Under the pieces are notes generated by a model. That model was given only the letters and a program-made list of their open reading frames with translations. It did not search any database and was not told the DNA's origin. Positions 1-9,048 of a DNA stretch of 41,311 bases are shown one piece after another. The translations under genes were made by a program, and so were the position numbers. The stretch lies in the NCBI GenBank assembly GCA_003194525.1, contig NBIV01000425.1, positions 1 through 41,311 on the forward strand, in the 5' to 3' direction. This stretch comes from Gracilariopsis chorda (lineage: Eukaryota; Rhodophyta; Florideophyceae; Gracilariales; Gracilariaceae). Position 1 is the first letter of the stretch. Each line of letters starts with the position of its first letter.

Positions 1-59
1 GTGACCCGTTCCACCATATTCCGAACGCACTTCCTCCTACTTCATCAACTACTACTGGC

Positions 60-688
60 TTCATGTTCAATGTATGACCATCCGCATCTGTTTATAGAAT
101 TCCCATTGTTGTTCACTTCATACGCCATGACAAATCCGTCATCGTATTGAATAACGATGTCCGGTGCCTTCGCATGCCTTTGCTGGAACTCCTGTACTTT
201 TCCTCTATGCCTTTCAAACTTAGGAGGATAAACAATTGAGCCGGTATACCACCCCTCGTCTCATTCCACAGCTGTTCGTAAGGGCTTCGCGTTCTTCAGC
301 CATTGGGGATTACCAACCGACCCATCAGTCCAAATCTCAAGTCTGCAGACGGTAGTGACTGTAAAGCTTTCGTTGCTTGGAACCTTTGGTATTCCACAGA
401 GTCTGTTTTTGAACAAGGTTTGTAGTGAAAGTTTATACTTTCGGTACTACACAATCCAGTTTCTTGAGTTAATGGTGCTCTCGGTAGTTGCAAAAGTCCA
501 CATTGGGCCGGATGATTCTCCACAGCCTTTTTGAAAGAAGACCGAGACTTTCTGATTCGAGTCATAGATTCCCGTCGTATTGCAAGTGCAATTGGCGTCA
601 GTTTCTCTTCCATACATCTTTTGGCTTTCTCATACAGTTTTGAAGCTTGAGAAGCTGCCACTGTGTAAAGACTTGGCTGGTCGAGCAA
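60..688 (-). pseudogene. LINE ORF2: RT-to-RNase H linker and RNase H start
   Basis: The minus-strand reading 688-296 begins L-D-Q-P-S-L and continues as a basic, helical linker. It follows the conserved T-G-C-P-K stretch at the end of the thumb (about 700-735). After a stop near 296, another frame (about 280-60) reads a hydrophobic strand with I-V-I-Q-Y-D-D and then a C-G-W-S-Y-I stretch. This aligns with the start of the RNase H domain in the right-hand LINE copy (I-L-I-Q-C-D-D, A-G-Y-L-I-W). The rest of RNase H would be left of position 1. Interrupted by at least two stops. Confidence 0.65.
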
Positions 689-736
689 CTTTCGAAGTTT
701 CGAAACCGGTGAGGACTTTGGACAGCCTGTTTGAAT

Positions 737-1404
737 TCAAGACGCTTCATTTCTTGCTCTTTCTACTTCTTCGACAGCGCCCGTTAGCGCATTTAGTATG
801 ACTACACTAGCAGCATACTTGACCAAGGGTTCAACGAATCCCATGCGAAATGTATTCATAGTAGTCCAATCGCCTCCCCAAGTTGTGCCTGTTAATCTTC
901 GGAGTATGCGTGAGCGCGCTCTGTACTTTGCTGCAATCTTATTCAAGTGGCGGTGAAAGTTAAGGCGGCAGTCTAACAAGACTCCAAGAAACCTTGTGCA
1001 TTCTGATAGTGTTATCCATACGCCTGCAACCTTCAATTCGTACTTATCCCTGTCTTTCTTCCATTGTGCGTACGTGAATGGGACTATCGAAGTCTTTGTT
1101 GGGTTCAGTCTGATATTGTTTTCCTTGCAGTACTCTTCCAATCTCTCTACTGCTTTTTGCAGAGGTTCTGCAGTACTCTAGTTTCCTCTGTGTTGTTGAG
1201 ATTGAAACATCGTCTGCGAACATACTGACTGCTATGCGTTCGTTCCCTTGTCTGATTCTCTCTGGTAAGTCCGCTACGTACGCCAACCACAACCCCGGTG
1301 AAAGCGTGCTGCCTTGTGGAAGACCCTGGGGAACAACATACGGCCGTGTATTCTGCGGTGTTTCATCGGCATGTCCATCTACGATCCATAATAAATGCTC
1401 TGAG
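737..1404 (-). pseudogene. LINE reverse transcriptase fragment
   Basis: The minus strand from about 1404 encodes the RT signature G-L-P-Q-G-S-T-L-S-P followed about 30 residues later by the catalytic box F-A-D-D. The reading then shifts frame near 1150 and continues as K-E-N-N-I-R-L-N-P-x-K-T and F-L-G-V-L-L-D, which are the usual post-palm motifs of LINE RTs. A stop at about 737 ends this frame. The upstream fingers and the first catalytic Asp of the palm are missing because of 5' truncation. This is a pseudogene of ORF2; no functional protein is expected. Confidence 0.85.
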
Positions 1405-2200
1405 CCCATCCGTACTCAACGCCACCAACTGGCCATCGTCGTTCAAACTGCAGTTATTCATGTCCGGAGTAGGTGGCCACCATCTTTTTCGACAGATTTT
1501 CGCCAATACCACGACTCAAAGGCACAACTCGATTCATTCCACCTTCCAACACAAAGCCACCGCCGTTTTCAATTCGTTGCATTTCGTTGGGGCGGTGCGG
1601 AGGGTGGTCTTGCGTGACCATCCGCTGCAATGACCAATGACGCCGAAGTGGCCCATATTGCGCCACCTGCATGGCGCGGCTCGCATCGCACACAAGAATC
1701 AAGCCACAGTAGTTCCCAGCACAGTCAAATTGTCAGACTTGGAGAGCAAGATGCGGTGTAGTTCTTCAAAAAGTTTGAGCACCGGCGTTTGCAAAACCAG
1801 GACTAGGCGGAAACTGTTAGTGGTATTGGTGGCAATCTGCTCATGGGATGCATTTCAAACCACTCCAATCTCATGTCCATCGCACACGACACAGATACGG
1901 TTGACATGATCGCAGAACACGGTCTTCGTTCTGGTTTCTGTTCGAGCCTTCTACAGAGGCGCAAGCGGAGAATTCATGATGTTTCCAAAGGCCGGCAATC
2001 GCATTATACTCAATTTCGGAGAGCATGGGCAGGTAGCTCGATGTGGGGAGCGAGGATACCTTTGGTGTGGGCACGAACGCAATTGGCGGGACGACAAACC
2101 TTGCGGGTGGACGTTGTCGGTTGTCGGGGCGCGATTGATGATGGACAGTACGCCGGAAATGGGTTTCATGGCGGATAGGATCTATCCAACATGAAACGCG
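1405..2200 (-). pseudogene. PP2C-family Ser/Thr phosphatase-like pseudogene, copy 1
   Basis: Reading the minus strand from about 2200 down gives recognisable PP2C (PPM) elements. First is N-Q-N-E-D-R, the motif-1 metal-binding region. After a frameshift comes V-C-D-G-H-E, the D-G-H metal site. Then come a V-C-D-A-S-R-A motif, T-Q-D-H-P with H-R-P-N-E-M-Q-R-I-E-N-G-G-G-F-V, and V-P-L-S-R-G-I-G-E (canonical LSRAIGD). The C-terminal S-T-D-G box starts and is cut by the LINE at 1404/1405. PP2C enzymes remove phosphate from Ser/Thr using two metal ions. Stops and frameshifts show that this copy is dead. Three further copies or fragments lie at 11398, 26341 and 27048. Confidence 0.75.
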
Positions 2201-2842
2201 ATAAAGCGGTGGGCGACGGGAGCGGCTTTTCGTTTCGGGAGGGCGAAACGACGGACGGTGGGGACAAAGGGGGCAGGCAGTCGGGAAGAAGGATGGGGTC
2301 TGTGATGGCGGGGACGGTTTCACGTAGAACGAGAGGGCAAGGGGCTCGAGCGGACATTTGATGGCGGTTCGAGTTCGGGGGTGTGACGGTGGAGGTGTGG
2401 GAGGATGTTGGGGTTGGGGAGGCAGTGGTGGAGCAGCATGCAACGGAGCTGTGCATCATCTCGTAGGCGATGATTGACCGAGAGCAGCTTTACTGATTGC
2501 CACGTGGACCGGTGGACCCCGCTCACAGTGCGTGTTGTAGCACGCGCTGTGATTGGCTAAACTTAGAAGGACGCCAACACGTGGCGCACACGATTACGGA
2601 CAAGCGCAGCTGGAGTCTACGTCGTTCGATGAGCACAATGTGTGCAGCGAACGCACACCGTCCTCGCACAACTGCTGCTGCCGTCCGCTTACTACCGTCG
2701 CCCGTCTCCCCCCAAAACTTTTACTGACACTCTGCCCACCAACACCGCTCATGCCGCCGTCGCGTCGCTGTTCGGACCTTGCATTCACAATACTTACCCA
2801 CGACAAGCTTTCTACCCCGGAAGAGTCATCTTCGCCTTCTGT
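2201..2842 (-). promoter_or_regulatory. Upstream region of PP2C-like copy 1, with G-box and CCAAT motifs
   Basis: This stretch matches 12258-12812 upstream of PP2C copy 2. The best-conserved parts are short control-like motifs: CCACGTGG near 2499, GTGATTGGCT (an inverted CCAAT) near 2548, and CGCCAACACGTGGCGCA near 2570. The last is nearly palindromic and contains CACGTG. Several frames are open here, but they do not agree between the two copies because of indels, so I read it as promoter/5' leader. The similarity fades at about 2842. Confidence 0.45.
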
Positions 2843-3831
2843 TGATCCGGTACGCTGCGCAGAAAAGATAGCCGACAGTAGACTTGCGTAGCACTATAAC
2901 AGCACAGGGAACAGGCACAAGTCCTCAGAAGACTATCCGAGGTTGCCTCCGTCCTCCAGGCACCTGCACCTGGAGGTCGGGCTTTTATTCTGCGCTGTAA
3001 CTCGCGCAGAACTCTTCGTCGCTTGTTGCGTGGGCTGCGTCCCGCGGAACCTACTAGGTTCTACCTACTACTGCGTAGGTTGCACAGTTAGCGCTAGATT
3101 GAATTTGAACTATCTGAGTTCCACACCCCGAAATGGAAACACTAGCTTCCTAATAAGTGTCTCTTGACTTCCGGCAACGTTCTGATTCGCTCGATAGACC
3201 AACAGAGCGCCTCATCTGGTCAATAGCTCAAATCTTTTCATGCCTGGCCCTCCCCACACTAACCTTCCGAACCGGGTCTATTCACGATAGCACCGAACCA
3301 ATCACGCCATAATTAAGCCAGGGTGTGGGCAGGACAGTACGTCTTACGGCGCTAGCGTCACGAACAACTGTGACGGAATCGCATTTCTTGCCCAATAACC
3401 ACGATCTCCCTCGTAGGCGAAAGAAACTGTTTGCATAGGTTCATAGAACCGAAGGCTTTTTAAACCTATTTCGAAAAGTGTCCGCCTTCAAAGAAATTAT
3501 ATTGGTGCCGCGCGACGGGGGCCAGATGTCGATGTACGATGTGCCTGTGTAAAATGCAATGTCGTGCTGAACTTAAGCATGAGATACAGAAAGCTTTCCT
3601 CTGAAACAAGCAATGTAACGGAGACAAGAATCACGGATCAGAGTGAAAAACGTGATTCAGAAGGTGTACGTAAAAACTGCACAGAAAGTGCGGTAAATAA
3701 TGTGTAAATGGCCTCGCTTTCTGCTAAGACTGGATCAATGGCTCCATATATGGTAACATGTAACCCAACCAGTCCGTGTTTTACTCTGAGTTTTTGAACG
3801 ACGAGACGTTCACTCACCAATCCGTATCCCA
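2843..3831. other. No gene seen; short hairpin at 2953-2976
   Basis: I see no supported gene here. A perfect 8-bp stem (CCTCCAGG at 2953-2960, CCTGGAGG at 2969-2976, 8-nt loop) is followed by GGGCTTTTATT. It could terminate or shape a transcript, but no associated gene is visible. Confidence 0.3.
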
Positions 3832-4010
3832 TCATTGCACAAACTCTTCACGCCAGCCCTCTCTATCTCTAGACCACGCCGTTTCCCTCCAGTAACTTTG
3901 AGGCTGACCGCCGCCATTGCCGAATAATTCTGTAGTCTTTCTCGCAACCACTTTCCATGTACGAGACATGGCCGGCTCGTAAGTTTCAAGCCTAGCGTTC
4001 GCCATTTTGT
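3832..4010 (-). other. Short open segment, possibly a LINE C-terminal remnant
   Basis: The minus-strand frame here reads Q-P-Q-S-Y-W-R-E-T-A followed by R-D-R-E-G-W-R-E-E-F-V-Q. The spacing of W and of the final R..WR resembles the very C-terminal tail of many LINE ORF2 proteins. It is short, isolated and has no other domain. The copia element inserted just to its right (target duplication 4024-4028). Low confidence; it may be chance. Confidence 0.2.
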
Positions 4011-4028
4011 AGGTCGTATGCTCACGGC

Positions 4029-4227
4029 TGTGAAATGCAGTAACTGCCACGCAACAGCCGACAGTATTCAAATGTATTATTAGTATCTTTACCTAGGAGA
4101 GGGCCTCTGGAAGCGTATAAGAAGAGGCGCCGGCTCGGTGGTTGCAGTAGGAAGACGAAAACAGAGGACGTACCGACGCGTATCAAACACCAGACATTTG
4201 CTGCGAGACTTCGACAAGTTTCTCATA
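4029..4227 (+). repeat. 5' LTR of copia element (199 bp)
   Basis: Matches 8810-9043 along its whole length. It begins TGTGAAATGCAG directly after the target duplication ACGGC and ends CTCATA directly before the primer-binding site. It lacks the extra 34-bp unit present in the 3' LTR. Confidence 0.92.
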
Positions 4228-4240
4228 GTTATGGGCCAAG
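4228..4240 (+). promoter_or_regulatory. Primer-binding site, complementary to internal part of initiator tRNA-Met
   Basis: GTTATGGGCC immediately after the LTR is the reverse complement of GGCCCATAAC, the anticodon arm of eukaryotic initiator tRNA-Met (anticodon CAU). Drosophila copia uses the same kind of internal half-tRNA primer, with a very similar primer-binding site. The position directly abutting the LTR supports the call. Confidence 0.7.
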
Positions 4241-5030
4241 AGAGCTTTGATCTACCGAAACGACCTCGCTTCTCGTGGGAAATGAAGACCTTGCCCTGGA
4301 AAGACGGAAAAGGTAACCAGGAACTTTATGCGACTGCGGTCGCGCAATGGAAATCGTTTCACAGCAAATTGGACGCGAACAATTCGAACAAAGTTCGTGA
4401 AGATCTTATGGGTATCATGTTGCAATCGCAGCTCTACGGAAGGGCAAGAGACAACTGCAAGTCAATTTCGCAAGAATTGATACAGTCAACCGAAGGTGCT
4501 GACGCAATTGTTAAGGCACTGTACACTCGTGACCCACTGGCCGTAGTATCCGAGGTGTACCAAGACCTGTTGACACTTTTGAACACGAAACGAAACCGGA
4601 ACGAAAGCATGTGGAACTTTGAGTCGAGATTTCAGGCACACGTTTCCCGACTAAACTCGCACGGGACAGAGGCCAAACTGTCGGGAGCCTTGGTGGCATT
4701 TGTACTGCTGGCCAACTCTGATGTAGACAACACCCAGAGAATCTCCGTATTGGCTAATTGTGCCCCGGACAGTTCTAGCCTTGGGACAAATGATTCGACA
4801 AATGAGTATCTGAAGAGTGTTTCATACAGCTCTATCGCCTCAATTCTCCGGCAGTGCACCCGTACAGGTAGAAACTCTTCATCAGAACCATTGTCTAGCA
4901 ACTCTTCTTATGCACAGACATCTCGCTCTAGCAACAGTACAGGACATAACCGCAAGAAGAAAACGCCGGAGCAAATCGCAGAGATGAAGAGGACGCCACA
5001 GTGCCAGATGCGAGAATTATGGACACTAGG
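4231..5030 (+). pseudogene. gag: copia gag (capsid-like) region
   Basis: The first ATG after the LTR is at 4231, inside the primer-binding site. It opens about 265 residues beginning M-G-Q-E-S-F-D. Residues ~20-200 are rich in W, hydrophobics and charged helices, as expected for a copia capsid: a W-K-S-F-H stretch near residue 47, and M-W-N-F-E-S-R-F, similar to the conserved region of UBN2-type gag. A Ser/Asn-rich linker follows and then a basic K-K-K stretch. The zinc knuckle is damaged. In the next frame it reads S-x2-C-x4-H-x4-H with a stop after the first His, where C-x2-C-x4-H-x4-C would be expected. The capsid packages the element RNA in virus-like particles. Confidence 0.75.
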
Positions 5031-5743
5031 CTACCGATCACAGGAGAAATGGCACGTTGAAGGCGGGATACAAGTCTTACGACGCTCCACCCGACGTAGG
5101 AGGAGGTCGGAAGAACGTGCTGTCATTTCATATGGCCTGCTTAGGAGATGGCGGATCGTTCGACACGGAATTCGATGGACCTCTACTGGACGACGGAGCT
5201 CCATACAGTGGCATTGGGATAGAAGACCTTACGATGATTAAGGAGCTCGTTTGCTACGGGTGGAATGGAGACCTCGAAACGTTGCCGGAAGCTATCGAGG
5301 ATCGTGTATACTGGCAATGCGGTTCAGGAAGCCACAGTAGCGAGCAAAGAAAAATTCTTGGTTCCATCATGCTCGTCGCGCGCTCTAACGAAGGACTCGA
5401 AGTCCGTATCCGACACTTGGTGATCGAAGGCTCATCCCAGTGGGTTGTTGGGAAGAATATGACAAAACACTGCAACATGCTCCACATGGGAAAGAACTTA
5501 TTGGAATTGCCGGCCGCCGAGCTCTGCAAGAGAGACACAATTACTCTCATCGATAGGGAAATGCATTCCTACATACCTCATTCCGCTTTTACGTTCCGTA
5601 CAGACACTCTGAAGAGCACAAACGAGATGGCACTGTTCTTTGCGACGGATCATATAGAGGACGACAACACGGAGCGGCCTTGGAAGGAACTGAAGAACAT
5701 CATCGATAAAGTACACCAGCACGTCTGCGGACATTCTACCTAG
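5031..5743 (+). pseudogene. pol: copia protease and integrase zinc-binding region
   Basis: After the frameshift at the zinc knuckle, this frame reads through a protease-like segment containing L-L-D-D-G-A-P-Y-S-G, the place of the catalytic D-S/T-G of retroviral-type aspartic proteases. Here the motif is D-D-G-A, so the flap-side residue has changed. The C-terminal part carries V-H-Q-H-V-C-G-H, the first half of the integrase HHCC finger, and ends at a TAG (5741-5743). The same frame resumes directly after that stop, so it is a point nonsense change. Confidence 0.7.
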
Positions 5744-6581
5744 TCAGATATCAAGGTTTTAATGGAAAGGAATGGCCTGTGGAACCATCAGGTTGACAAA
5801 TACTTACAGGAGAAACTCGAAAAATGTACCGCCTGTACTATGACCGCAAAGCCAGCGGCAACGAGAAAGGTCTCTCTAAGCAACATGACCAGGAATTTTA
5901 ATCAGGTGGTATGTATCGATCATATGTTTCTCGCAGATCATTGTGTGGCGCAAATTATGGGCACTGCGTCGCGCTATTCTGCTGGAATGTTGGTTCCTGA
6001 TACCTCGATGAAGAACGCAATCGTAGCAGTCGATTCTCAGTGGATCACGCCGTTTTGGCCACCAGAAGCTGTACTCTTTGACCCGGCATTTGACAACTCG
6101 ATCTTCCGCGATTTTCTAGAAGGCGTGGGAATGGAACCGCGTCCCATTCCGCCGCGAAGACACAACAAGCATGTGTTAGAATCGAAGCATCGCATCATCC
6201 GCGACATATTTTTGAGGCTCCAAGCGGACACATCTATGAAGACAGAACGATGGGGAGCATTGGAAGTACAGCAATCCATCAGAGTGTCCAATGACCTATA
6301 CGGAGGCGACGTCATGTCGGCCCAAGAGCTTGCGAAAGGATACAAGCGACCGATCGAAGGAGGAACCACACCCCACACGCTTCCTCAAGAACTGTTAGAT
6401 GCTCATCAAAACATCATGGGAAGACGCAAGCCCACACCCGTGAAGGAGTTCCCGATCTCGGTGTGCGATAGCTTTAAAGTATTTATCAAGCAGCAGAACG
6501 ACGAAAGAGGCAAATGGACGCAGCCGCGGATTGTTCTGGCCTATGATATAGCCAGCAGAACTGTCACAATACCTGAAAAAA
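5744..6581 (+). pseudogene. pol: copia integrase
   Basis: In the frame starting M-E-R-N-G at 5762, C-T-A-C (residues 22-25) completes the HHCC finger. The catalytic core follows: D53 in C-I-D-H, D107/D111 in F-D-P-A-F-D-N, and E140 in V-L-E-S-K-H, giving the D,D,E triad that joins element cDNA to the target. The frame is lost at a run of nine A residues (about 6574-6582); reading continues in another frame into the linker to RT. Homopolymer slippage is the simplest cause. Confidence 0.85.
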
Positions 6582-7683
6582 AAACCGAAAACGCGTCAAG
6601 GCTGCAATTGAAGACGTACGACCTGCCGTGAAGCACAATGAGCTAGCTACCACAGTGCAACATGCTATTGATGAACTCGATCGAAGTTTATCGGAAACAT
6701 TGGAAACCGTAGTGGATAACCAAACACTGATCGACCAAAATACGGAAAAGCATTCTAAGAACACGGTACAGCAATCACAGACACAGGACGACGCAGATTT
6801 TAGTGCTACAGGACCTCACCTGCGTGCTAACGGCGAAGAAGCTGAACCAGAAAGCGAGCACAACCAAAACATTCTCGAAGAAGCAAGCCCAGAGCCAAAC
6901 ATGCCGAAGGTCGGCGACCGCGTCGAAGTGTATTGGCCGGTAGATTACAGGTACTATGGGGGAACTATTGCAAGACACAACACGCGCACCGATAATTACT
7001 GTGTGAACTATTTCGATGGCGAAAGTGAGACTTTGAAGCTTCAGAAAGAGACTTGGAAGTACCTGGACACAGAGGAGACAGAGCAGAACAACACTGAAGG
7101 CAATGAACCGTATAACCAGCTCGCCGCGCAGGAAGTGCAGATGTCTCCCGGACAAGAGTTGGAAAGCGCCGAGAAAGACACAATCCGAACCTACCACAAG
7201 GCCTTTGGGTCTAACGAATTCATGCTGCACGAGGCGCAAGGTATGCCTTCATTCGTAACTCAGAACGCGTACGACAGGGAAGAAAAGGCTTTCATGCGTA
7301 TAGTGCGTGAGACTCCAGTTAACGACGTCCCAGTAGGTGCAAACTTCATTGCTAGTCACGTATTCTACAAAGTGAATAAATTGGACGATAGATCGCTTGC
7401 AATGAAAGCTCGGATTGCTGTACATGGAAACAAAGATCGAGAAAAATACGCTCTGAAAACCGACTCCGCCACATGTCCACCTGTTGGAATAAGGATTCTT
7501 CTCTCCATTGCGGCAATATTCAAGTGGAATCTGGCGAAAATTGACTTCAAGAGCGCATTTATACAGTCGCCTGCAGAAAGAGACATCTTCGTTCTACCCC
7601 CTCGCGAGTGCAAGACAAGAACTCAGCAGTACTGGATTCTTCTTTCAGCTGCCTATGGATTAGTGAATGCAGGGGCGAAATGA
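6582..7683 (+). pseudogene. pol: copia Tudor-like domain and reverse transcriptase, N-terminal part
   Basis: Counting from the M-K-H-N-E start at 6628, residues 1-90 are an acidic, polar linker. Residues 92-146 (6901-7065) read V-G-D-R-V-E-V-Y-W-P, then Y-Y-G-G-T-I, then N-Y-F-D-G-E, then L-x-L-Q-K-E-T-W-K. This looks like a small Tudor-like barrel. Copia RT begins near residue 225 with the K-A-R-I-A-V-H-G-N motif (canonical KARLVARG) and the palm Asp at D306 in K-I-D-F-K-S-A-F. A TGA at 7681-7683 interrupts the frame where copia RT usually has Trp. Confidence 0.8.
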
Positions 7684-8155
7684 CAACAAATCAGCGACAC
7701 ATTCCTTATGAATATAGGATTCACGCAGCTAATATATGTACCGCAGTTCTTTTACATGAAGAAGAGTAGAGGTTTGGACATTCTAGCGGTGAAAGTGGTT
7801 GACGATATATTATTCGCCGCCACCAGAAACCGCCTTTCGACAGTGATAGAAAGAATTCAAGGGGAGTACAAACTTGGCACTATCGTGTTCGGACCAGGAT
7901 TCATACAGTTCTATGGTCTCGAGATTTTGCCACGAGACGACTACAATATCACGGTAAACGGCGAGCACAAGCTCGAAGGATTACCACTTCCTCGTATAGA
8001 CCGGATGAGACGTAAGCAGCAAGACCAAACCGTCACAAGCATTGAATTAACGAGTTTAAAATCATTTAATAGCTCAATCGGTTGGCTGAAAGTTGTCGCG
8101 TCTCCCTTTTGTGCACTTGCCGCATCAATGTTACAGCAGAAAGGCCATTACCGCG
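7684..8155 (+). pseudogene. pol: copia reverse transcriptase, C-terminal part
   Basis: Reading continues in the same frame beyond the TGA at 7681. The catalytic box appears as K-V-V-D-D-I-L-F, the copia Y-V-D-D motif with Val in place of Tyr. A G-x-I-Q-F-Y-G-L-E-I strand follows, equivalent to the copia K-F-L-G-I-E box. The connection to RNase H is lost by a frameshift close to 8150. Confidence 0.82.
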
Positions 8156-8789
8156 AGTGAAGGATTTGGTGACTCAGCTAAATGTTTTGAAAACGCTGAA
8201 GAAAAAGTCCACAACTGTCCGCTATCTTCAACCAGAAGCAAAGAAGGAGTGCCAGGTCTCTTTGGTCGTATTTGCCGACGCAAGTCGCGGTACGGATCAC
8301 GGTCAGCTGGGATACATAGCTGGCTTGCTATTTGGGGACTTGAAGGAGAATACTGTATTCCATACCGTGGCATGGACTTCCCACAAGTCTCGGCGTCCGG
8401 TTAAATCGATTGGATCCGCCGAAAAGTTGGCTGCAGGCGAGGGAATCGACGAAGGGAAGTTCTTAGCAGAAGCGTACAGGAAGATACTCGACACTGATAT
8501 TAAGCTCTAAATTGTGGTTGATTCAAAGGATTTATACGGAACATTATCTACTTATCGGAACGCCGCCGACCGGTCTATTCGTGGAGACGTAAGTGTTATA
8601 AGGTACGATTTCGAGACGAAGAAAATTGATCAGATGATATGGATACCTGGAAGCTGCAACTATGCAGACCCTTTGACCAAGTTTAATAGTGCCACGGACG
8701 ACGCTTTGGAGCTTTTGCTCTTCGATGGAAAACTTTCGATTGACCTTTCGAAAGCGGTGTACACTACTTCAAACAAGTCAACTGGATAA
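8156..8789 (+). pseudogene. pol: copia RNase H
   Basis: The domain has the copia pattern: F-A-D-A-S-R-G with G-Y-I-A-G (first Asp), W-T-S-H-K-S-R-R-P-V-K-S with A-E (Glu region), V-V-D-S-K-D-L (second Asp) and C-N-Y-A-D-P-L-T-K (final Asp). RNase H removes template RNA during cDNA synthesis. A TAA at 8508-8510 splits the domain in frame. The reading ends at 8789, only ~20 bp before the 3' LTR. Confidence 0.85.
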
Positions 8790-8795
8790 GGTTAA

Positions 8796-8809
8796 CGAAG
8801 AAGAGGTGG
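8796..8809 (+). promoter_or_regulatory. Polypurine tract of copia element
   Basis: The purine-rich run GAAGAAGAGGTGG lies immediately 5' of the 3' LTR, the usual site for plus-strand cDNA priming. The position matches the LTR start fixed by the target duplication. Confidence 0.75.
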
Positions 8810-9043
8810 TGTGAAATTCAGTAACTGCCATGCAATAGCCGATAGTGAAATGCAGTAACTGCCACGCAACAGCCGACAGTATTCAAATGCATTATTAGTA
8901 TCTTTGCCTAGGAGAGGGCCTCTGGAAGCGTATGAGAAGAGGCGCCGGCTCGGTGGTTGCAGCAGGGAAGAAGAAAAGAGAGGACCTACCGATGCGTAGT
9001 AAAGACTAGACATTTATTCCGAGACTTCGACAATTTTCTCATA
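8810..9043 (+). repeat. 3' LTR of copia element (234 bp, with 34-bp tandem duplication)
   Basis: Homologous to the 5' LTR but about 35 bp longer. The first ~34 bp, starting TGAAATTCAG, are present twice in tandem; the second unit starts TGAAATGCAG near 8848. The copies within the duplication already differ at several positions. The LTR ends TCATA, followed by the target duplication ACGGC at 9044-9048. Confidence 0.9.
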
Positions 9044-9048
9044 ACGGC

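Larger units (their letters stand above)
1..1404 (-). mobile_element. LINE (non-LTR retrotransposon), copy 1, 5'-truncated
   Basis: Reading the minus strand leftwards gives, in order, reverse transcriptase palm, thumb/linker and the beginning of an RNase H domain; the 3' end lies beyond the left edge. The 5' end is lost: LINE similarity stops at about 1404, where it meets PP2C-like sequence in mid-codon. That is the usual result of incomplete target-primed reverse transcription. The reading frame is broken several times, so the copy is dead. The family carries an RNase H domain, as in the I/Jockey/R1 group of LINEs. A second, complementary piece of the same family is at the right end of the window (40275-41311). 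The shared pattern of a hydrophobic strand plus I-Q-x-D-D at the RNase H start links the two. Confidence 0.85.
4029..9043 (+). mobile_element. Ty1/copia LTR retrotransposon, complete but inactivated
   Basis: Two LTRs (4029-4227 and 8810-9043) bracket gag, protease, integrase, reverse transcriptase and RNase H in copia order (integrase before RT). The direct repeat ACGGC flanks both outer ends (4024-4028 and 9044-9048), a 5-bp target duplication that fixes the element limits. The LTRs start TGTGA and end TCATA, an imperfect inverted pair. The LTRs differ at roughly 15-17 positions in 199 by eye, so the insertion is not recent. Coding damage: frameshift and stop in the zinc knuckle (~5020), TAG at 5741, frameshift at an A9 run (~6575), TGA at 7681, frameshift near 8150 and TAA at 8508. 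Confidence 0.95.

Noticed and set aside
5031..5241. Arg-rich C-terminal extension of the copia gag frame
   Set aside because: It is the wrong-frame reading beyond the frameshift at the zinc knuckle; the protease is encoded in the neighbouring frame of the same bases.
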